In this document: positions 1-14,700 of the stretch, one piece after another
How the letters are laid out: each line of letters starts with the position of its first letter
How positions within the stretch are numbered: the stretch's first letter is position 1
Assembly (NCBI RefSeq): GCF_049306965.1
Contig: NC_133182.1
Span: 34,313,501 to 34,377,500, forward strand
DNA length: 64,000 nt
DNA from: Danio rerio
Taxonomy: Eukaryota > Chordata > Actinopteri > Cypriniformes > Danionidae
Direction of reading: 5' to 3'
Notes under the pieces: model-generated
What the model saw: the letters and a program-made list of their open reading frames with translations, nothing else
What the model was told of the DNA's origin: nothing
The model's database searches: none
Program-made: the position numbers and the translations under genes

Positions 1-116
1 GCTGAACAATAATTAATCCAAGCAGAGTTAACATAATTTAAAAACCATTAACATGATGTTTTACATCATTAATAAAAGTAGTCCTTTCTTAATGCTGGTG
101 TTTGTTTCTCCATTAG

Positions 117-846
117 ACATGTCTAAAACGGATTCGGTTGGACATGCCAATAACGCACGAGGACTATGTTGGTAATTCTGCTTTTCTGCTATTCTCTGTT
201 TTACACTACTTTGGAAGCCAGCATGTCAAATTGTAAAGTTGCATCACTGACATTCTACTCTCCAGCAGAGGAGGCTGAAATTCAAGTACCAGAAGAGTCT
301 GTTCCAAGTGGAGACGGTGGTTTCCCAGAAGATCCTTTCATTCATTCGACTCCTGCTCCAGCCTCTCTTACTGAAGAACAGCAGCAGCGCATAGAGCTCA
401 ACAAACGCCTGGCTCTGGAGAGGAGACTTGCCAAGCAGAAACAGTTAGGTTCGTGGAGTCATTATCCTGGCCTCTGCAAAATGTAATTTAATGGTCATTC
501 TGTGGTTAGGTGATGTGTGGTTGTTGTGAAACAAAACCCTGGGTTTACTAATATATACATTTATAATTTGAACTGTTCCAGTCTCGTTTTCATAACGTTG
601 TTTAATAGCTTTGTTTATATTATTTTCACAGAATCTACGCCGATCTCCATCCAGGAAGATGCAGATGAACCATCAACCAGCTCTTCAGGACAGTTCCTCA
701 GTGAAGAGAACCCCAAAACCACCTCAAACCAAACTCCACTCAAACATAAGCCAGCTGAACTTCAGGAGTCCCCTTTACATGATAATGAGAGCAGCAGCCA
801 TATTGCTAACGGCATCATTGATGATGATGATGATGATGATGATTGA
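117..846 (+). CDS. tipin: TIPIN (timeless-interacting protein), 3' coding exons, partial
   Basis: Three exons: 117-171, 266-448 and 632-846 (stop TGA 844-846), joined in phase 1 at both introns. They give roughly the last 150 residues. Exon 117-171 reads [16 protein letters not shown], which matches the end of the Swi3/Csm3 domain of vertebrate TIPIN. The next exon carries the conserved [20 protein letters not shown] segment. The last exon is a low-complexity Ser/Pro/Glu tail ending in eight aspartates encoded by (GAT)8 at 820-843. The donor after 448 (gttcgt) was chosen because it alone keeps the frame into 632; the gtt at 444 would break it. TIPIN binds TIMELESS in the replication fork protection complex and supports the S-phase checkpoint in the nucleus; this is family knowledge. 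Upstream exons lie left of the window. The gene converges on dis3l, as in human. Identity is very likely; exon edges are inferred. Confidence 0.9.
820..843 (+). repeat. (GAT)8 coding microsatellite at the tipin C-terminus
   Basis: Eight GAT codons sit directly before the tipin stop and encode a poly-aspartate tail. Human TIPIN, as I recall it, does not end this way. Confidence 0.9.
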
Positions 847-872
847 ACAGTGCAACTAGTTCATGAGGACTG

Positions 873-878
873 AATAAA
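873..878 (+). terminator. AATAAA polyadenylation signal for tipin
   Basis: AATAAA lies 27 nt after the tipin stop. A second AATAAA at 1286-1291 could give a longer 3'UTR. Which one is used cannot be told from sequence. Confidence 0.55.
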
Positions 879-1735
879 ATGAGGGTGTTTTAGGAATCAT
901 AAAATCTTCCCAGTCATATGCCAAACATCTTCTGCAGCTCATTTTATAATGCCAGTCTGAAGCTTGATCACCTCTGATTGGTTTTACACATAAATCTGGT
1001 TCAGCCTGTATTTTGTCATGATGTCTTTTATCCTCTGTGAGGATTTTTTTTAAATATTCACAACATATTCCATCGTCTCTTCCTCAGGTTGTTATAGATT
1101 GTAATAAGCAGTCCTTTTATTTGTTGTCGGCTGGAGTTTGTTATAATGTCATAAAAATAGCACACACTGCAGAACAAAGAGAGCTTTTGAAGTTGGCCTT
1201 TACATTTTTAAAGAAAATTAAATCAGTTTGTGATCACATTGTTGACTATTGTCAGTTACAGTATGTTTATCTTTCTCATTTTCTGAATAAAGATGATGTA
1301 GCAAACCATTTTTGAATAATGCCATTCATGTAGCACTGCACTTTTTAAGTAAATCATGTGCATCAGACAAACATTGTAGAGTTTGGGCTTTACCAGAAAT
1401 TCAGATAAGTACAAACACAGACATCTAGCATAAAACCTCAATAGCAAAAGACATGATCATATAAAAAAGAAATCTGCTCAGAATATTGGTCTGTGCACAT
1501 CATACATAATGGATTTTTCAGATAAATCTTCAACTGTCCACATTTTTTTTTCTTTTCCTTTGTAGCACCATAAGAAAATAACTTTAAAAGCTTTAGCATT
1601 TTAAACATTGAAAAAGACTTTCTATTTCCTGAATTTTCAAACATGATTGTTGTATTTTATGTTTTGGTGACAATCCAATGCAAAAAAACAATTTTCAAAA
1701 AATGGGCCTAAACAAAACAATCTGCAGTCATATTA

Positions 1736-1741
1736 TTTATT
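1736..1741 (-). terminator. Candidate poly(A) signal for dis3l
   Basis: TTTATT on the plus strand (AATAAA on minus) is about 210 nt beyond the dis3l stop codon. It leaves roughly 450 bp between the tipin and dis3l transcript ends if tipin uses its distal site. Confidence 0.4.
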
Positions 1742-1951
1742 CTGAGAATTCTATCAAATGCAATTGAGAACACCAAAAATATATCCAAGGAGCCTGGATT
1801 AATTAGTCCTTAATGTTTTCTAGTTTATCTCTATGCATGTCAATGCAGCTCTACACAAGGTCTGAATCTACCAAAAACGACCAAACCATCCCAAAAGCTC
1901 TCAGTGCAAAACATTCTGTCCAGTCAACAATAGAACCACCACCAACATAGG

Positions 1952-4900
1952 CTAAGAAGACACAGTGCAAGTCTGTTCCTCTGAATTAGTGATTTGGCAG
2001 ATGGACAGATCCATCAGAGCGAGTTCACTGATCTCCTGTAAGAGGACATAGAGGTTAGGTGTTTTACTCTGTCTGAACTGCTTCTCCTCTTTGCTCAGTT
2101 TGGGTTTCCTCCCTCTCTGCTCTTCCGCCTGAAGCGAGGCTTCTTCTGCCCAGCGCACCACCTCTTCAACCAGCCCAGACCGTCCTCCACCAGCTGGCTG
2201 AGACTCGGGTTGCACAGCGCAGTGGGGCTTGTTGCTGATAAGCTCCAGATTTAGGCTGTCGGCATGGCAACGGGAGGGTTCAACAGAGATACGAACCTGC
2301 GGAGGAAGACGAAGAGACAAAAGCAAGAGGAAAAACAGACGTCAGTGGATGTAGCAAACAAGTATCTATGACTGTTTTAAGAAAGGTGCAATGGACTATG
2401 AGGAAGTTTATATTCTCCCCATGTTGGCGTGGGTTTCCTCTGGTTTAGCACACAGTCCAAACACAAGCGCTATAGGTCAATTGACTGAACTAAATTGGCC
2501 ATAGTGTATGAGTGTGTGTTTGAATGTGATGTATATGGATGTTTCTTAGTAATGGGTGGTGGCTGCAGTGGCATCCGCTGCCTAAAACATTTACTGGAAT
2601 AGTTGGCGATTCATTCCGCTGTGGCGACCCCTGATTAATAAAGGGACTAAGCCGAAGGAAAATTAAAGAATGAATGAATGAACAATGGGATTTTGTGCCG
2701 TGATGTACACGTACTTACTGTAACATGGTTAAAAAGGTAAAAGGTATGGGTTCCAGTGCTCGTGCTGGTGATGATCTTGTCTGAGTATTTCTGCAATGTC
2801 CCAGGCTTCCACTCACACTTTCCATCTCCATCAACACTGATCACCTGACCTTCTCTGTCCTTGAGATACACAGCTCCCTTCAAACCATACCTGTGGGAAC
2901 AGAATACATTAGTAACCTGATTTCGAACATCATGTGCTTTTTGTGGCATACAATACCTTTTAAATGTTGGATTTGAAGAGTTCAGATGCAAAAGGCTTCA
3001 AGTGCTGTCTGAAATGTTCTTTTAAAATTCTTCTAGCATTTTTCTCAGAATTTTGCGTGTGTAGGCGCAGTAATTTCACTTTTACGGCAAAAAGTAGGTT
3101 CTTTTCCTTCCCTTTAAAGTGAAATAACTGGTCATAAACAGAAGGCTGAGAAAACCGCTCATTTTAGAAGAACATTTCAGACAGCACTTCTCTGCAGCAA
3201 GGATGCATTCAATTGATCAAAAGTGATACTAATGACTTTCCCATTGTTCTTTTGCAGTTCTTTTGAGCTTTAAGGTTAAGAAAATTCAGAAAATGTCCAC
3301 CAAAATTCATCATATTAGAATTATTTCTGTGAGGATGCAGAAAATTCAACTTCACGAAACAGAAATAAATGGAATTGCTAAATATTTAAAGGGATAGTTC
3401 ACCCTAAGATTTAAATTAAAATGTCATAATTTACTCAAGCTTGACTGGATGAGGTTTTTTTTGTTGTTGTTCTGTTGAAAAACAGGTATTTTGAAGAATG
3501 CAACCATTGATATCCATAGTAGGAAAACAAATGTTATGGATATCAATGGGTACTGGTTTCAAATATTCTTCAATATATATCTTCTTTTAATTTCAACAGA
3601 ACAAAACAATTCAACCGTTTTGCTCAAATAAAGGGTAAGTAAATGATGACAGAATTTTCTATTTTGGTTGAACTAATGCTTTAAAAAGAAAAACTGCTAA
3701 ACAGTATTAAACAATGTCTTTGATATAAACAATGTGCAAAATTAGGTTTACACTTTGTTATAAGATGTATTTTTGTCAATTCAGGTGGAGTGTGAAAGGT
3801 TGTGTGTGAAACGTTTGTGTTCACATTTCCAGATGTAGTCAAAAATTAAAAATCAATCTGCTTTTAAATGTTGTAAATTCTCATGTGATCAAACTGCTGC
3901 AAAAGAACTCTTAAATATTTTGTGCATTCTGTTGGAGCACGTTTGAGAGACAGGATATTAACTTTGTCACCTGAATTCATACTTTCAGTTTAAAGGTGAC
4001 AAATTGAAAAAGCATAATGATCTCTTGCTAGTCAGGATTTTTGTCCAATCATATTGCATTCAGTAAAAAAAGCATGAGCTTATTTTTTAAATATTAAATC
4101 GAAAGGTCTGAAAAGTCCCACACATGTCCACCCATAGACCCTGCCTCAAAGAAATCAAGAAAGTGTTCAAAAGTGGACATCAGAGACTAATTAAACAGCA
4201 AGTGTAAATGCAGTTGGATTTCCTTTCTCAAATTCTAATCTGATCCAACAAAATGTATCTTAATGTATCGTGTATAATCAGGTGTATTATATAAGCATAT
4301 TATTACTGTGGCACGAAAGCAAGAAAGCCGTTTGCTCTGACAGCATAGATGACAGCATCAGCCACACAGCGCTCATCTGTGTGTGAGTCTTTATCTCTGA
4401 AGTACATGCACTGGAAGAGCTCAATGGACTGCTTCTGTGAATGCTGCGCTGCCTAACACACAAACAAACAAACAAACAAACAGAGGGTTATTCTTTAATG
4501 TTAAAATACTGCCACACTGAACACCAATGGCTGCCACTTACTCTGTTTTTGTTGTTGATGTGTTGAGCCAGCTCCTCAAGCTCTTTGTTACAGGCCAACG
4601 CTTTGCTTGGCGATTCGTCTTTCTCCAGCTGAACGGCAGCCATGAGCAGCCGGTGAACTATTACATCTGCGTATCGTCTGATTGGAGAGGTGAAGTGAGT
4701 GTATCGAGCCAGAGCAAGACCTGAAGGTGACATGAACAGCAAAACTTATTTATACCTGATTTTATCTTGAACACCAAGCAATTTGGTGTTTAATAGATGT
4801 CTAATATACATCTAAACAAACAGTTGAAGTCAAAAATATTAGCTCTCTCTTTTTTTTTCCAAATATTTCTTAAATGAAGTTAAACAGAGCAAGGATTTTT

Positions 4901-7900
4901 TCACAGTATTGTCTATATTATTTTTTTTCTTTTGAAGAAAGTATTTTTTGTTTCATTTTGGTTAAAATAGAAGCAGTTCTATTCAGGTCAAAATTATTAG
5001 GCCCCTTTTTTTCATTTTTTCCAGATTATATTATGGTTATACAATGATTTCCCTAACTATTCTAACTAAGTAGAGAAATTAACCTACTTAACCTGGTAAA
5101 GCCTTTGAATGTCACTTTAAGCTGTATAGAACAACCTTGAAAAATATCGAGTAAAACATTATTTACTGTCATCATGACAAAGATAAAATAAATCAGTTAT
5201 TAGAAATGACTTATTAAAAGTATTCTGTTTAGAAATGTGTTATCTCCGCTAAATAGAATTTGAGGAAAAATGTACACTGGGGCTAATAATTCAGATGGGC
5301 AAATCATTTTTAAATTCTACAAACTTCAATTGCTGGGCCACAATGAGCCTAAAGTTGGGCTGTTAGTGAAAAATCGAATAGATGTCTAAGAATAGCCCAA
5401 AACTAGACTAGTCATCAAGTAGAATGGGTTTCATATGTGTAGTCATTCATTCCTATGTATTTGTGTTAGGATATTATTTTACTGACAGCACAAATTTAGC
5501 TACTAGGTCTAAAATAATAAGATAATGAAAAGCATTCACCATAGTGATAATACTGCTCCTCTGGACAGGATCCCGTAGAGAAGTAAAGGGCATTAGACAT
5601 TGCCTGGGTGGCCATCATCCTCAACAACCTGTTCACCAGGGGGTCCCGAGGATCCACAGCACGTTCCAGAGAATCAGCCAAAGCTCTGTTTGATCTAATT
5701 AAAATAATGTAAATAGACACATAAATATGCATCTATACAATATTATTATTTTTTACTTATTTTTATAGGTTTTATTTAATTGTTAAATTCACATAGTACA
5801 ATAAAAGACACCTTTATTCAGCATTGCTTTAGATCAATAGCAGCAGTAAAGATATTTATAATGTTAGTTCCATATAAAATAAATGCTGTTTTAAAAATGT
5901 AGCAATTTCTACTTTTCTCAAGCAGCAAAACTATTTTCAACTTTACTGAGAAAATACATTTCTTAAGCACCAAATCAGCATAGCTAAATCATTTCTGAAT
6001 GATCATGTCACTAAAGGCTGTGCTTAGTAATGATGCTCAAAATTCTGCTTTGCCAAAATAGTATTACATTTTAAATTGCATTAAATTAGCTGTATGTTTT
6101 TATAAAATAAATATAGCTTTATTATTATTATGCCTTCGTTTTTTTATTTTGGAAGGCAGTCTACAATAATATATAATTTGCTGCCTACGAAATGACACAA
6201 TGCTATGCTTTCTACTCTCAAATGGTTGAGCTAAAAATTTGAAATAGTCTCTAAATTCTGCTGATAATGGTAAATTTGTGTTTAAATATACTTTTTCAAT
6301 TGTCAATTCCAGAAAGAAATGAGTATAATAATACAGTTGAAGTCAGAATTATTAGCCCTCTTGAATTATCAGCCCCCCTGTACATTTTCCCCCCAAGTTC
6401 TGTTTAACGAAGAGAAGATTTCTTCAACACATTTCTAAACATAATAGTTTTCATAACTCATTTCTAATAACTGATTTATTTCCTCTTTGCCATGATGACA
6501 GTAAATAATATTTTACTATTTTAATAAGGCTAACTTTGTAAGTTAGGGTAACTCTGCAAATCATTGAATAACAATGGTATGTCATGTAGCCAATTGGAGA
6601 AAACATATAGCTTAAAGGGGCTAATAATATTGACCTTAATATGGTTTTAAAAACCAAAACCTGCTTTTATTCTAGCCGAAATAAAACAAATAAGACTTTC
6701 TCCAGGAGATAAAACTATAGGAAATACTGTGAAAAAGTCTTTGCCCTGGAAAATATCATTTGGGAAATATTTAAAAAATAATAAATAAATCACAGGATGG
6801 TGAATAATTTTGAGTTCAACTGTACATATTTCCTTAATGATCACAAATATCTCTTTGTGTTACCCCACACTTTATCTTTTCCCTTTTTATTAATATTTAC
6901 CTTGTATCAATACTGAAACCATGGGCCTTGGCACTGTCAATCAGGTGATTGAAAAACTCCTGCTTGGGTGGTGGATGGTGACGCAGAAGAGCGTGATGTG
7001 GAAAGCTCTCTTGTATCTTGCGTGCCACCCAGTGGTTGGCATAGATCATGCACTCTGCCACAGTCTCGTGAACCTCCAGTGGCTGTTTGGGCACGAGTGC
7101 TGTGATGTTCTTCTCCTCATCCAGCTGAGCCCTCACTTCCACCCCCTCCAACTCCAGAGCGCCACCTTTATCCCGCTGTGCCCGGAGGTGCCTTGCCACC
7201 CTCGTCAGGGTCTCCAGAGCCTGCAGGAGCTCTGACATTTTCTGGTCCCTCTGTGAGCCTTTGAGTGGGTTTAGCTCAGGTACCTCAACCTCCTCCCCAT
7301 TCAGCAGGCTCTGGGCCAGCTCATAGTGAAGCTGATACGAGGAGCGGATGAGAGTACGGCCAAACCAGACCGAACACACCTCCAGAGTCTCCGCATCCAG
7401 TTCCCACAGCACACTCATGGCATATCTGAACATATTACAGAGAGATTTCCTCTATAAAGTCAAATCATTCAGATTCCAGAAGTGTATCACGGTCACTTTT
7501 TCAGTCTGTGTGCCACTCACCGGTCCACCCCTCCCAGCAGAGAGCACAGGTCAGCACTCAGCACCGCAGGCAGCATGTCATATCTGCGATCAGCCAGGTA
7601 GTAAGTGGTTGCCCTGGTTTGAAATAAGAAGCAATGGTTAGTGTCACTACCTTTCCGTCAGGATATTTTTTTTAGAATCTGTAAAGAATCATAGCCTTAA
7701 AATGATTACTGATCCATGTCATTTTCTCTATAATGGAATATGAGCTGATGCCCTCAGATAGGAGATATAGGGCTACAGCCTGTAAGTTAAATAGGTATAC
7801 ATTTACATGACTTACATTATCAATAACATTATTGACTATCAGGAATTTTTTGTTTGTTTGTTTTTTTTCTGTGGGAAAAGTGTTTTGTTTTGTGCAATGT

Positions 7901-10900
7901 ACACTACTTGAAAAAAAGTCTTGTCGTCTATCAAAGTTTCAGGAACAACAAATAATAACTTGACTTCTAGTTGATCATTTGGTATCAGAAGTGGCTTATA
8001 TGAAAGGCAAAGGTCTCTAGATTACGTTTATTTTACCAAAATAAAATATGATCATGCCTTGATTTTTAATTATTTAATTAGGACTGTATGGTCTGACTTT
8101 GCTCAGACAAAAGTCTTGTCACTTAACAGAAATAATGTCCAGTATAGAATATAAAGTCATGGTGCATTGGAAAACGAATTATTGTATTATATTGTGTTTG
8201 ACTCCTATGAGCTTGGAGGACTGCATCCATACATCTCTGCAATCACTCAAATCACTTATTAACAAAGTCATCTGGAATGGCAAAGAAAGCGTTCTTGCAG
8301 GACTCCCAGAGTTCATCAAGATTCTTTGGATTCATCTTCAATGCCTCCTCCATTTTACACCAGACATGCTCAATAATGTTTAAATCTGGTGACTGGGCTG
8401 GCCAGTCCTGGAGCACCTTGACCTTCTTTGCTTCAGGAACTTTGATGTGGAGGCTGAAGTATGAAATGGAGTGCTATCCTGCTGAAGAATTTGCCCTCTC
8501 CTGTGGTTTATAATGTAATGGGCAGCACAAATGTCTTGATACCTCAGGCTGTTGAAGTTGCTATCCACTCTACAGATTTCTCACACGCCCCCATACTGAA
8601 TGCAATCCTGAACCATGATTTTTCCTTCACCAAACTTGACTGATTTTTCCTTAGGGAAACAAATAGACTGATCTGAATTAAAATCAAGCCCATAAAAAGC
8701 ACTGTTTATAGGGGTCTTGTTATGCATTCAAAGTGAGTTCTTCTCTTTACTAGTTGAGCACTGTTTCTGAACAACCTCAAATCTCTAGACTGAAGGTACT
8801 CATCAATCTGTTCGGGTAGTGTACTGTACATGTCACATTATCAAAAATTTAAATCACCTACACCAAAGAGCTGCTTGGGTTGTCCAAGAGATGCTGTTTC
8901 ACAGATCTAATATATCGATACACATATTTCTGCACACTCACAACATAAATGTGAAAAGATTTTTCCCAAGTCTACAGTCAGTTAAAAGTGTTTTCAAGAC
9001 ATTATTCAGTGAAGGTGCATTAAAATGTCAGAAAGTGACAGAAAAGTCAGAAAGATTACATATTTTCTATTTAAAATTAAAACTTAAAATGCCAACACGG
9101 TGACTCAGTGGTTAGTACTATCACCTCACAGCAAGAAGGTCGCTGGTTTTAGGCCCAACTGGACCAATTGGCGTTTCTGTGTGGAGTTTGCATATTCTCC
9201 CTGTACGAATAATCCTACATTTTTTTTGTATGCAAGTATGACTATAAAACACATTAAACATTCGTCTTAAATTCTCACTATAATTACGCAAAAAAATAAT
9301 ATACTACATTATTCATAATCATCACATTTTGAATAACTGGAAAGTCTCCATACCTGGACCTCGCCTCCAGGTCAGTTAGAGAGCCCTCTCTGACAAAGTG
9401 AGTCACATCAGCAATGTGGACACCAAGCTCTAACCGTTTTCCCCCAGGCAGAGTCCGCACAGACAAGGTGTCGTCCACATCCTCACAGCCTTTAGGATCA
9501 ATACTGAACACCAGGTGAGAGTCTCTTAAATCCCGGCGAGAGGAAACCTCATTGCTGTCCATCTGCCATGGGTTCTCCTCTGTATTAACAGGCATCTCTC
9601 GCAGCTAAAGACACATTCAAAAACACTGATTTTAAACAGGATTATACCTTTCTGGAAGACCTGCTACTGAGATTTTTCTCTTTTAATAGGGCAAAAATCA
9701 CAATGTGTGCATTTGAAATGACTCAAATCAGATGCAGAAACTATGACATCACCTGCGCCTCTGAGAATGGTGGCACATGAATGCAGTTCTCCACCAGTAT
9801 GGTCTGAATCTCAGTCTCCAGCTCGCCTGATTTCCCCAGAACCCTCACAAAGTGCCCATTTGGGTAGACTGAAGTACTTTCCCATGAATCCAGACGCACA
9901 ATCACTCTTTGGTCCTACAAACAATTAGCGCATATAAGAAACTCCCTGCACTACATTCTAAATAATTATACTCAAGGCAAGGGACGTTTATTTGGTAACA
10001 CTTTAAAATAATGGTCCATTATTATTAACTAACATGAATAAACAATTAGTCATTTTATACGGTATTTTTTACAGTATTTCTTAGCCATTTTTTACAGTAT
10101 TTTGTCATTTTTCTTAATGTTAGTTAACATTTTTTAAGTTAAATGTTAGTTCATGTTAACTCACAGTGCATTAACTAATGTTAACAGGCACAAATTTGAA
10201 TTTTAATAATGCATAAGTAGATGTTGAACTATGAATAATAAACAAGATTACTCATGCTTAGCCAATGCTAGCAAATGTCTTAACTAACATTAACTAATGG
10301 ACCATTATTCTAAAGTGTGAGTGTTTATTTATATAACCCATTTAATACACAATGGTCATTCAACAGGTTTTACATAAACAAAGAATGTTAAAAGAATCAA
10401 ATAATAATCACACAATAATGATAACAAATAAAAACAGATTAAATATGTACTAAAACAGGTTTAAAAGGAAAAAATAAATAAATAAAAAGGAAAGACAAAC
10501 AGTTCAATCTGTGGACATATAAAAATGCTCATTTGGGTCTTACATTGAATATTATACAGAAACTTTGTGTACTGAATTTGACTAACTTATATTTGCACAA
10601 CATTTACTAATTTTTGCTCATTTGTTTCTTCTAATGTATTTTATTTTTAGAATCAAAAACTGTACTGTACTCATTTCTATGTGGCTTAGCATAAAAGCAT
10701 CTAGCCTGAATCTAGGAAACCGTAATAAATGAATATCTCCACCTGCAGCGCCTCAGCCTGCTGTGTGCTGATACGGATTTTGGGGATTCGGTAGTCCCAT
10801 GGAACAACCAGAATTTTTTGTGAATTTCGGCTTTGGGACTGCATCTCCTCAAAAGGAGGTAAAGTCACAACATAGTCTCTCCAGTTCCTCTGCAGAATTC

Positions 10901-11683
10901 CCACCACCCGGCCTGCAAGAGCATGAGGAAAGAAAGTTTAAAAAACAGACGCAACCTATACAGCAATCCATCTACAGTGAGGTAAAACTTCAAACAAGAG
11001 TTAAAAATTGAGTTACGGTTGAATTTTTTTTTTCTTTTTTAAATATTTCCCAAATTATGTTTAACAGAGCAAGAACATTTTTAAAGTTCTCTCTGTAAAC
11101 AGAAATTGGGGGGTTGTAATTCAGGAGGGCTAATAATTCTGGCTTCAACTGTACAATCAAATTTCTAGCCAAAAAGTATTCTTAATCTTGTTTAAGAATA
11201 AAAAACTATGCAGGATCAGTAAAATTATTATGATTGTTTTAATATTATATATCGTTTTTCTTACTTAGTAAAGCTTAAAGTTAGGGATTTTACCTGCAAA
11301 TTTAGCTTAATACAATCAGAGACATAATTTAAGTCCAGTCTTAGAAGGAAGCTTCAGTATATTTAGAGAAGCAACAAGCAGTAATTTTGCATCGTAATCA
11401 CCGTTAAATCTTAATATTAATAAGAAATTGTGGATAATAGGCATGAATGTGTCATTTTGATTTAATAAAAAATAATCTTGTTTCAAGTTAAAATGCTCTG
11501 GCTTATTTTAAGACAGGATGACAATTCTTAAATTAAGAGAAATTTAATTTAGTAACTTCAGTTTAGTAACTCTTGTTTTAAGATCTTTTCACAAAAAGGA
11601 AGCATACAATGTATGCTGTTATGCTATTAACTAAATACACTGCTACACTTCTAAATATTTACACTAAATACAATGCTACATAT

Positions 11684-11749
<66 letters not shown>

Positions 11750-14700
11750 TCATTTTTTTAATTATTATTATTATTTTTATTCAAGCCTAGTTTCTTTATT
11801 TAAAAAATCTTACCAAGTATAACTATTTTACTGCACTAGCAGATCATTTGACTTCATTCTAAGCTGTATCTTCTCAAATCGCTATTTGTTTTCTCATATT
11901 CAGATTGTTTGCAGTGTGTAGAATTTACCTCAGAAAATTCTTGCCTAATTATAATGCTTATATGGTTACCTGTGGGCATAGGCTGACTCTGTGTGTCCTC
12001 CAGTGGCCGCTCCTCCCCCTGACCTTCTGTTAGTGCCATAGTCCTGCCCTTCCACTCATTACGGGGCAACAGCTCAATGACAACCACATCTCCATGCACG
12101 GCTCGATTGCGATGTTTTGCGCCATTGATTAGCACATCACTGTTGAGCTCTGAAAACACAGTCAGAGTCAAAGGCCAAAGACCAATCACCATCAGTATCA
12201 AAAACAGCACCAGTCAAATTACAGTAGTCAAATCTAAACAGCTGAATAAAGTAGGTTTGCAGAACCTGTATTTTTGCTGGCTGAACCCTCATAACGGACA
12301 AAGGCTTCATGCTGCGCACGGTGCTTGTTCACACTGAGGATCCCCTTAAGGTGGAGACATTGTAGTTTTCGTTAGCCACCAAAAAACGAGATTTGTGTCA
12401 TTTCTGTGGGATTTCTGACTCACCTGGATGTACCTTCCAGATTTAATGCCAGCTTCCAGCACCTCCGCAGGCAGGTGTTCAGTGTACACTTTCTCTGCTC
12501 CATCATTCTCTCTCTCCTGAAGCGTCTGGGCAATGGAGTGGTACAGATCATGTGCAGCTTGCAGGTCCGGCCAGAAACCTAACAGGTACTCCTGCGGTGA
12601 AGTGAATTGGTGTTACTAATAGACAAGTGTGTTTGAGCTCTTTGAATACACCACAAAACAGGTGAAATGCAAATTAGGATAAATCGACCTCTTCCGAATA
12701 TTTTGCTAAGTAAATACACTGAAATTTATGGCATAATGTGTGATAAGCATTATACGAATTTGCATTCGTATAATGTTATTATTATTAGCAGTATTATTCA
12801 TTATATGCATATTTATATTTGAGTTGATAAAAACAAGTTTAGATTTGTCCACTTCTTGAGTTTTGGAGATGTCTGCATCAACCATATGGGCATATGAGGG
12901 GTGCTTTGACATAACTCAGTTTTTTGACCACACTTTGTTATTATTGTTCATTTATTTGTTTGCAAGAAATTAGAACTGAATTTATAAATAGTCTTGAAAC
13001 AATCTTTGTGCTTAACAATCTAAATTAATTATAAGGCTAATGAATGTCTTCAGTGGAGAGGGTTACAACACCGTTTCCTTATCTACAAAAGTAAAGGAGT
13101 TAAGAGTAAAAGTAAAGTAAAGATAAAGAGGCTGAATGGAGGAGGCTCGTTCTTTATCCTTGCACTGCAGATGCTCTTTTTAACTGTTTTCTTGCTAGTG
13201 AGGAAATTTGGTTTTTCCACTTACAAAGTCCGCCATGTAAATAGCAAATGCGCCATGGCGTGACGCAACTGACTCTTAAAGGGAATGTAAGATGAGACTC
13301 TGATTGGTTTAATGCACTTTATGCTCAAAACACACCCATAACTCATTAAGAGAATAAGCACAGCCCTGTTAGATCATGCACCGGGGCGCAGAACGTATTT
13401 TTTCATCCTTAAAATAGCAAAAGTGGATTCTGACACACCCTTAATGCTTTTGCGCCATGCGCTTTAGATGTTGCACCCTAGATTGTTAAAATAGAGCCCA
13501 ACAATAACAATGAAGAAAAATATTTGCCTGGCTAGGACAATAATTAATAAATTAATTTATGGTTAAAAGGACAGCTATTTAAAAAACCTAATCTGACTTC
13601 AGAAAGATATTACCAATCCAACATACCTGAGTTGAAATGACAAAAACTCCACTGTTTGAAGCACTAAATTCTGAAATAGCATCTCTGTCTTCAGTAATCA
13701 TGACCACTGGTTGGAGTCCAGCCAGATGATTATAATACCAAACTGCTGCATTGTACACATTTCTGGAACACACAAAATACTTACAGTTCTTATGAGTAAT
13801 CAAATGTTTGGACAATCTGCAGGTCGGGTCTCTTTTCTTATAAAGTGTCTATTGGATCATTGAAGCAGCTTCACTTCTAAAATAAGGTCAATTTATGCTT
13901 TATTTGCTTTTAAAATGATGTCACTGCATGCTTCTATTGTGGACTGAAAATCAAAGTGCGCAATACTTTTTAAACTTCAGAGGTTGGCACACAATGGGCA
14001 CAATATTGTTCCATTTTCTATTCTCAATGGATAAACAATGGATAACAGTTGACAGTTGGGACTCACCTTGTATGCCATTTGTCCTGGGACTCACCCTTTT
14101 CTCTGGGGCAGTAGGAGTATTGCTGAAACTCATTGGCAAAGAGCACACAATCGTGACGAGGATCCTTCAGTAAAGAACGTAGTCGGTTATAATGCCTACA
14201 CAAGACAAAACAAGATGCAACTATGGGAGCAACCTCTAAAACCAACCCTTCTAATTTCCCTCAAGAATATTGACTTTTGTTTTAACTCATGAAACTGACT
14301 GAAACTGTGACTGAAACTGGTGTGAGAGTTAATATATGATTGGCTGACCTGCGTCCACGGGTGTGCTGAACAGTTTGGTAAGCTGTCTGGGTCAACACGA
14401 TTCCCTGAAGCTCCCTGAACTCCAGGATCTCCAGAAAATCCCGAACCACTCCAACATCCGGGACCACATAGTGGGTCACATCCCTAGACAGCACTTTGCC
14501 AACTATTGGAACAGGATTATATTGAAAACCTTATTATTTCAATACCTGAACTGGTAACACAGTATAGAGAATTATTTACCAATAACATAAGTCATCAAAA
14601 TGAAATAAATCAATTGAAAGATTTAATACATGTATTACATATAAAATATTATTATTTAATAAAACAATTACATATAATCCTTCACCAAAACATATAGTAA

